The notes beneath the pieces are model-generated. The model was not told the origin of the DNA. It saw only the letters and a program-made list of their open reading frames with translations, and made no database searches. A stretch of DNA of 64,000 nt from positions 2,691,833 to 2,755,832 of the forward strand of contig NW_004955473.1 in the NCBI RefSeq assembly GCF_000276665.1. Direction: 5' to 3'. Of the stretch, positions 57,721 through 64,000 are shown piece after piece; within the stretch, counting starts at the first letter, position 1; each line of letters starts with the position of its first letter. Both the position numbers and the translations under genes were made by a program. The stretch comes from Chinchilla lanigera (Eukaryota > Chordata > Mammalia > Rodentia > Chinchillidae).

Positions 57721-58729
57721 GTAGTTAATCCCCACTTGGTAATTTTTTAACACAATATTTTATACGGAGTTTGTTGCAGTTTGGTTAATAAAAGGGTTAA
57801 GTCTTTTTCTGCTGTCTTAACAAAAAGTCCTTACTCAGACCTAATTCATACTTAAAATATTCATAGTGATGGTGTGGGGGACACATATACTCAGTGCCCA
57901 GCAAAATACTGTGTTAAGGGTCAAAAAGAGTATGTTTACATGATGGATCCAATTTAGACCTAATTATCTTATTTGTTTGCATGATCTTTCTCAGACTTCA
58001 CTATATTCTGGGTGACTGAGTCCTTTTCTCAAGTGAACTCTCACTTGGAACTCCAATATATTACATAAGGAAGAGCAAAGACACAGAGGTTGGAACTAGG
58101 CTGGAGCTATAAGGAAGAGCAGGATTTGTGTGGCTCCCACTGGAAGACGATCTCTAGAACAGCAAATATTTTGTTTGTTTGTTTGTTTTTTTAATACAAT
58201 ATCCTTGGTGTCTACAGCACTGCCTTATATTGAAAGGACTCCAAGGGTGTTTTTGGAGGATGAAGAGCGTGTAAGGAAAACCTGCTACAGAATATATAGC
58301 AAAGAAAGTCTTAGGATCCCAGCAGAAAACTGAGTGATGCTGTCAGTGGGAGAATGAGGACCATACCCCTTCAGGTCACCTGCCTGCCTTGTCATTCCTC
58401 ATGCCTCCTCAGAGCTCTCCTAAGGAGGTCATATGTATAATGGGGGATTGGCTGTGTAGGGAGGAAAGAGACAACATGTAAAGTGACTTTGGCCTCAGAA
58501 CTCCTTTCTCAACTTTTCAAACACTTTTGGGCACATAGCACAGTCTGCAAAAAACAGACTAAGCATCAGTGGAAAACAAATTTGCAACACAATCCAGCAC
58601 ACACCTTCTTCAACAATCGTGTGTCAGTAAGGACAGGGGCAACACATTTGCTCTATGGCCCATAAGCGAATTGGAAATTTGGATAATTAAAGCTAACAGG
58701 TATCTTGACGGAAAAGAAGGAAATTCAAG
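57721..58729. other. Intergenic, nothing recognised
   Basis: No gene or clear repeat. Confidence 0.45.
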
Positions 58730-58910
58730 GTTTGCCAGTTATTAGTAGGGTGACCTTTGGGGTAAGATCCCCCCAGCTACGGTTTCTCCATCTGCAAGGT
58801 CATCCTCACTCCTTATCTGGTAAACAAAAGCACCCATAGCATAGATTTGTGTGGATATCAAATGAACTCATTACTTAATTGACCCCCAAAATATTTAGAA
58901 CATAGTGAAC
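58730..58910 (+). mobile_element. MIR SINE
   Basis: 'tagtagggtgacctttgggg', 'ctacggtttctccatctgca', 'gtgtggatatcaaatgaact' in sense MIR order. Confidence 0.55.
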
Positions 58911-59144
58911 ACTGAAGACAATCTCATCATCTCTTTCTTAAGAGATAAACTGTTCTACATAGAAGTTTCCAAAACAAGGATGAAAGACAAGTATTGCAGA
59001 TGTTCAGAAACTGGAGTGCAGGAGCAAATGTTAGGCTCTAATAGAAACGTTTTAAGTGATGGAAATCTGATACACACATTAGGGACAAAGGGGGAAATCA
59101 GGGTTCCTGAGTTCCCCGAGGGGTAGGTAAAAAGGCAAAGACAG

Positions 59145-59395
59145 CAGAGTGCAGTGGTCAGAGTTGGGGACTAGGATCATGCATGTGTGACGTGAGTTAA
59201 AAATCTCAATCCTGCCATTTGCTTCCATTTGATGATGCTGAATTTTTCTGGGCCTCCATTTCCTCACCTGAAAAATAGGGACAATAACAAGAGTTCCTGT
59301 GAGGAAGCTGTTGTGGGCTTTGAATGTAACAACATATTCAGAGCTCCTGTATATGGAAAGAGTTCAACACAAATGGTAGTTACAATTATTAGTAT
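59145..59395 (+). mobile_element. MIR SINE
   Basis: 'gcagtggtcagagttgggga', 'ctccatttcctcacctgaaa', 'aatagggacaataacaagag', 'gagttcctgtgaggaagctg' is a long MIR copy. Confidence 0.7.
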
Positions 59396-60039
59396 TCTGG
59401 AGATTTGCATGGCTAGAAAGAAAGTATGGGTTAGGAAGAGCAGCAGTTTCCTCACCTTGAAGCAGGGCTAGAGACTCACTTCTAGCTAAGTGGTTCCATA
59501 TAGTTCTCGAAAATCAGTCCTATGTAAAACTCATCCTTGAAGAGGAAAGCAGGAGGAATTTTTAGAAGACCCACAAGCTAGGAGGAGTTTGTAATTTTTA
59601 TTTTCTTGAACTATGTAGATAACAGCCTATGAGGTGAGCAGCTCTCATATGGTCTGAATTCTCCACAACAAGCAGACCAAGAGAGCAAGATATGCATGCA
59701 CACACTTTATTAAACAATTATTCCTGGAAGAAATGCGTGACAGAGTAGGGAAAGTTGGATACAAGAGGAGAAGCTGCAAATAAAGGTGGATTTCAGGGTA
59801 AGTCCTATCTTATCCATCAGGGAAGCTCTGGTATGTAAATTACCCATCAGAGCTGGACGTTGATTTTTCTCACCATTCTGCCAGGGATGTTCGCAATGTA
59901 AATTCTGGAAGGATGTATACTCTCAAGCTCTCTGGTTTCCTGTGCTTTTAAGAAAAAGGGCTCTAAGCACTCAAGGGCAGATCTCTTGAAAGAGTTGCAA
60001 GTACTATATTGGCCATTAAAAGCAAAACACATTGGAGAG
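59396..60039. other. Intergenic, nothing recognised
   Basis: No gene or clear repeat. Confidence 0.45.
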
Positions 60040-61192
60040 CAGTTTGTCATTTTCTTATAAACCTAAACATACTCTTACCGTATTAACCAGCAATCAATCT
60101 CCTTAATATTTACCTGAAGGAGTTGGAAAATGTATGTCCACACAAAACTTACACACAAACATTGACAGCAACTTGATTCATAATTGCCAAACTTTGGAAG
60201 CAACCAAGATGTCCTTCAATAGATGAATGGATAAACAAACCAAGTACTTTCAGACAATGGACTACTATTCAGTGTTAGAAAGGAAAGAGCTATAAGCTGT
60301 AATAAGACATGGAGGAACATCGAATGTATATTACCAAGTGCAAGAAGCCACCTGAAAAGTCTACGTAGTCTATGACCCCAATTATACAACACTCTGAATA
60401 AGTTAAAACCATGGAAAGAGTAAAAAAATCAGTGGATGCCAGAAACGTGGCAAGAAGAGTTGTCTTAGCCAATTTCCTTGTTGCTGAGACACAGTACCGA
60501 GCACCCACAATTTAAAGGAAGAGAGGTTTATGTAGGCTCACACCTTCAGACCTTGGTCAGCTGGCTCCAAGGAAGAAACAGGATGGCACAGGTGCAGGGC
60601 TGAGGAAAAGGTGCTTACCCCATGGTGGTTAGCATGCAGAGAGGGAAGGGAGGAGCCAGGTACAGGGATAAGCCCTTCCAGGTCACACAGCCACAGCAAA
60701 GCACCTTCAAGTAGGCCCCGTCTCCTAACAGCCCAGTCAGCTACTAAACTCATCAACAGATGCATCCGCTTGAGTTCAGCACCCGCGATCCTGTCACCTC
60801 CCATACACAGGAGACTTCCGGAGACACTTTGGATCTAAATTAGAAAGTGAGTGGATAGAGTATAGCGGATACTTAGGGCAGTGAAGTTATCCTGTATGAG
60901 TGCATAATGATAGATAAATGTAAAGCATTTGTCCAAATTCATAGACTATACAGCAGCAAGAGTGAACTCTAATGTGATCTATGGACTTAGGGTAATTACG
61001 ATGTGTCAGTGCAGGTGTAGCAACTGTAATAAATGCACCACTCTCGTAGGAAATGTTGACAAGGGGGGAGGCCAGCGTGTGTGAGGGTAGAGGTTATCTG
61101 TGGAATCTCTTTACCTACTTCTCAATTTTTCTGTGAATCTAAAATGGACCCAAAAACAAAGACTTTTCTTTAAAAAAAAAAAAAAAAAAAAA
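60040..61192 (+). mobile_element. Old L1M 3' end split by an LTR-like insertion
   Basis: 'gcaaccaagatgtccttcaa', 'tgaatggataaacaaaccaa', then after the insert 'catttgtccaaattcataga', 'caagagtgaactctaatgtg' and 'tctcaatttttctgtgaatc', ending in an A tail at 61,172-61,192. Order and orientation match an old L1 3' end on both sides of the insert at 60,461-60,840. Confidence 0.8.
60461..60840 (+). mobile_element. MaLR-like LTR insertion
   Basis: Begins TGTCTTAGCCAATTTCCTTG and has 'gaagagaggtttatgtaggc', 'aggccccgtctcctaacagc' in an order typical of a MaLR-type LTR of about 380 bp. It is inside an L1M copy. The exact family and target duplication are not resolved. Confidence 0.5.
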
Positions 61193-61279
61193 GCAAATCA
61201 CAGACACTGAGAAGAAAACACTCAAAAGCAGTAAACAGTATCTGAGAGGATTTGGGTAGACCACTGACAGTATCCGCCA

Positions 61280-61430
61280 TCCAGAGCTCATTATCCCTGT
61301 TTTACAGGAGAATGGACAGGCTTAGTAGGCTAAGCCTGTGAGCTATCAAAAGCCACACAGCTGACATTCACACTCTCAGGATTAGAGTCCAGGTACTGTG
61401 AATACTCTTTGGCCACAGCCTAGCATCTAT
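61280..61430 (-). mobile_element. MIR SINE, reverse
   Basis: 'agctcattatccctgtttta', 'caggagaatggacaggctta', 'gccacacagctgacattcac' in reverse MIR order. Confidence 0.6.
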
Positions 61431-62171
61431 TTTTCTTCATCCTCCAGCAAGTGGGATGGGTATCTATTTGGGGTGGGCATGAATTGACTCAAATCAATCA
61501 ATACATTCCCAGTCCCAGACATCAGTGATGAGTTCAGAGATGAATACATCAGCAATTGAGTCCAAAAAGGGTACTTAAAACAAAAGCTTTAAAATATTGG
61601 AGGAAAAACTACTTTCTCTTCTGCATATGAATGATGAAGCCTATAGTCCCAGGAGCTGCTGGAGCCACCTTAGGACTGTAAGTCCTAAGTGTATGCTACA
61701 AACGGCACCAACACCATGGGAAAAAACCCAGCTATGGAGCAAAAGAAACAGGGCATTTGCTGCCTGAGACACTTGATCAACTATTCCTTGCTATTTCTCT
61801 ACCTCTGGACTTTTCCAATGAAGGAGCTAATAAATTCCCTATTGCTTAATTTAGTTTAGGTCAAACTTTCTGTTGCTTACAACAACTGATTCATCACGTT
61901 TCTTGATTCCTGGGCCGGTACTTGGTCTACAGTGACTTTGATTATACAATGGTTCTCTTCTCTTTCAAGTGTTTTCCATAAGCCTTTGAATTGATGTAAA
62001 TGCTGTATAGTTAAAATTTAAAACGCTTTCAAATAGAAACAGATACTAGAGGAGAGAATAGACTAGTAACAAAGGCATTAACCAATCTGAACATTTGACT
62101 TCTTTCAGTCCAGCAATTGTTTAAAGACTGCTGTTGTAGAGGTAAAGTATTGCTAGGCTTGGAATGTGGTA
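61431..62171. other. Intergenic, nothing recognised
   Basis: A short hairpin CTTAGGACT-gta-AGTCCTAAG lies near 61,670-61,690; otherwise nothing recognised. Confidence 0.4.
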
Positions 62172-62555
62172 TGTTCTCCAAGATTCATATGCTGGAAGCT
62201 TGGTCCCCACTGTGGCAGTGTTGAGAGAGTGGAAACTTGAAGCGATGGGGTCTAGGGGGTGCTGGTTAGATCTATGGGGGAACTGCCCTTAAAAGACAAG
62301 TGAGTTCTCACGAGATCTCAGAAACTTAGTTGTTGTAAAATGGTGAGCTCTGATCTCTCCTCATTCTCCAGCTTCCCGTTAGGCCATATGATCTCTGCTA
62401 CTGTGCTTGATCCCATCATAATGTCATCCACCAGGAGCTAATGCATTCAAGGAGGGGCTTCACCAGAATAAATACCACTTGGATTCTGAACTACATACAG
62501 CTCTTTTGTTTATAAAAGCAATGAGCCTTCAGTACTTTGGTATAGTAGGGAAAAC
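62172..62555 (+). mobile_element. MaLR-type solitary LTR
   Basis: Starts TGTTCTCCAAGATTCATATG and ends with 'cttcagtactttggtatagt', the order of a MaLR LTR with a 3' AATAAA-containing region near 62,468. It is a solitary LTR without genes. Confidence 0.6.
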
Positions 62556-63475
62556 TATGTGGAAATATGAACCAATTGTAAAAGTGTGGTTTGTTGAATT
62601 TGGGTAAATATATAGCCACCAACACAATCAACTTATAGAATATTTTCATTACCTCCCAAGTTTCCTTCTTCTGCATTTTGAAATGTTTCTTAGTCAGATC
62701 TCCACACCACTGGCGTTAGGAAACCACTATTTTGCCTTCAGTTACTAGAGGCTAAATTCACTTTGTATACATTTTCATGTAAATTGAATCATACAATATG
62801 GACTCTTGTGTTAGCCTCATTTACTCAAGACAATAGTATTAAGGTTCATCCTTGCTATTGCTCATATCTGTAGTGGATCCTTCTCATGGCCAGCAAGCAG
62901 TATTCTCTTGGTATGAACGTATTCCAATGTGTGTATCCATTCATCTATTAATGGATATTTGTTTTTCCAATTTGAAGCTATTTTTGAATACAGCTTCAAT
63001 GTGCATCCACGTACATATATTTTTGGTGTGAAAATTATTTTTATTGTATAAATACCTAGAATTGGAATTTCTGGTATCTATAAAATATTTAACCTTATAG
63101 AAGTTGCTGAATATTTGAAAGTGGTTATGTCATTTAACCTTCCATTGCATGTGTTATATGAGAAACATGTAGATTTCACATCCTTGACAGCACTTGGTAG
63201 CGTCAATATTTGTACTTTTACTCATTTTTGTGGATCTGAAATATCACATCATGATGATTTTAATTTGTATTTTGCTGCTGATGAGATCGTGTTGGATATC
63301 TTTTTACGTGTAAGATTCATGTGCATTTCTTACCTATGTTCTTTACATTGTTTGTATTGTTTTTATTCTAAGAGTTCTTTATATATTCTGGATAGAAGTC
63401 ATTTGCCAGATTTCATTGCTGTAAACATTTTCATCCAGTTATTTGCTCGCCTTGTGCTTCCTAAATAGTACCTTT
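62556..63475 (-). mobile_element. Old L1M remnant, reverse
   Basis: 'ttgaatcatacaatatggac', 'attcatctattaatggatat', 'gagttctttatatattctgg' and 'agaagtcatttgccagattt' are reverse L1M text. The plus frame 63,115-63,468 is the antisense of this L1, not a gene. Confidence 0.75.
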
Positions 63476-63489
63476 CAATCAGTGTTATA

Positions 63490-63842
63490 CAAACACTCCT
63501 TTAATGACTGAGTTCTGTTCCTGAATGGATCACTAAATGAGGAATTGTATACAGTATGTACATTACAATACTGAGAACAAAGAAATAGTCAAAGGAAAAT
63601 TTTACCTGATGAGTTTGCTTTTGTTTGCATAAGTCCTATATGTAATACTGTAATGTATAAGGGGAACATAAAACTACAGTACTGTACAGTACAGTACAAT
63701 CAGCAAAAGTTACGGTACTGGACTACAGAAGAAGGCACTATAAGGCCTCACTGCTGCCCACATTCCTGAGCTGGAAATCCAAATACAGGTCATAAATCAG
63801 AACAGTTGTGAAACAGGTTGGTCATTTAAAAAGGGATGTCTG
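63490..63842. mobile_element. 353-bp Tigger-type MITE
   Basis: Left end CAAACACTCCTTTAATGAC and right-end complement CAGACATCCCTTTTTAAATGAC are inverted repeats, flanked by TA at 63,488-63,489 and 63,843-63,844. The interior has the run 'gtactgtacagtacagtaca'. No transposase. Confidence 0.75.
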
Positions 63843-64000
63843 TATTTATCTTAAATTTATCATATTTTTGCTCAATAATCAATGTTTTCGTAACATTATT
63901 AAACATGCTAATGTTTGATGACCGCAAAATCAGGAACATTTTCCTTCAGGCATTAATGTTTAATAATTTTTACATCATGATGTGAGGTAAGGTTGAAAAT

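Noticed and set aside
63115..63468. 117-codon plus-strand frame near the right edge
   Set aside because: It is the antisense of an old reverse-oriented L1M copy.
52000..64000. Start of FRMD7, the next gene downstream of RAP2C in human
   Set aside because: No FERM-domain coding text is seen. In human the gap as I recall it is larger than the sequence left here, so the gene probably begins beyond the window.

Overview
This is mammalian nuclear DNA and almost certainly from a rodent. It has introns, a CpG island and dense retroposons. The retroposons are LINE-1 copies, tRNA-like ID-family SINEs, 7SL-derived B1-like SINEs and B1 plus ID dimers, on a background of old mammalian L2, MIR, MaLR and Tigger repeats. 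The young ID family and the B1-ID dimers argue against mouse or rat. A beaver-like (Castorimorpha) or squirrel-related genome is my guess, and it is not proven. One protein-coding gene is visible: RAP2C, a Ras-family small GTPase that is X-linked in placental mammals, so the window is probably from chromosome X.

Layout. Bases 1-7,000 are broken LINE-1 copies and one older L1 3' end. Bases 7,100-16,600 are intergenic and hold L2, MIR and SINE pieces, two small inverted-repeat DNA transposons and a perfect 52-bp palindrome. Bases 16,600-18,100 are the RAP2C CpG island, broken by a 446-base assembly gap. The RAP2C coding sequence lies in two exons (17,825-18,097 and 20,553-20,831) and encodes an intact 183-residue protein. 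I infer that the 3' UTR is split: a donor lies 34 nt after the stop, and a long terminal exon runs from about 29,150 to 31,625. The 8.3-kb intron between them contains three ID insertions, two B1-type SINEs and a diverged inverted repeat of about 320-350 bp per arm. Bases 31,630-64,000 are intergenic, with no convincing protein-coding gene; nearly everything recognisable is L2, MIR, L1M, MaLR, Tigger or SINE.

The most useful observations are the split RAP2C 3' UTR, the inverted-repeat pair inside its intron, the palindrome created inside a MIR copy, and a set of recent ID insertions with target-site duplications of about 10-17 bp. Several insertions are nested and give a relative order of events. 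Open frames outside RAP2C and the L1 remnants look like chance frames. Repeat family names come from recognising consensus-like text by eye. No database search was run, and boundaries are approximate unless a target-site duplication is stated.
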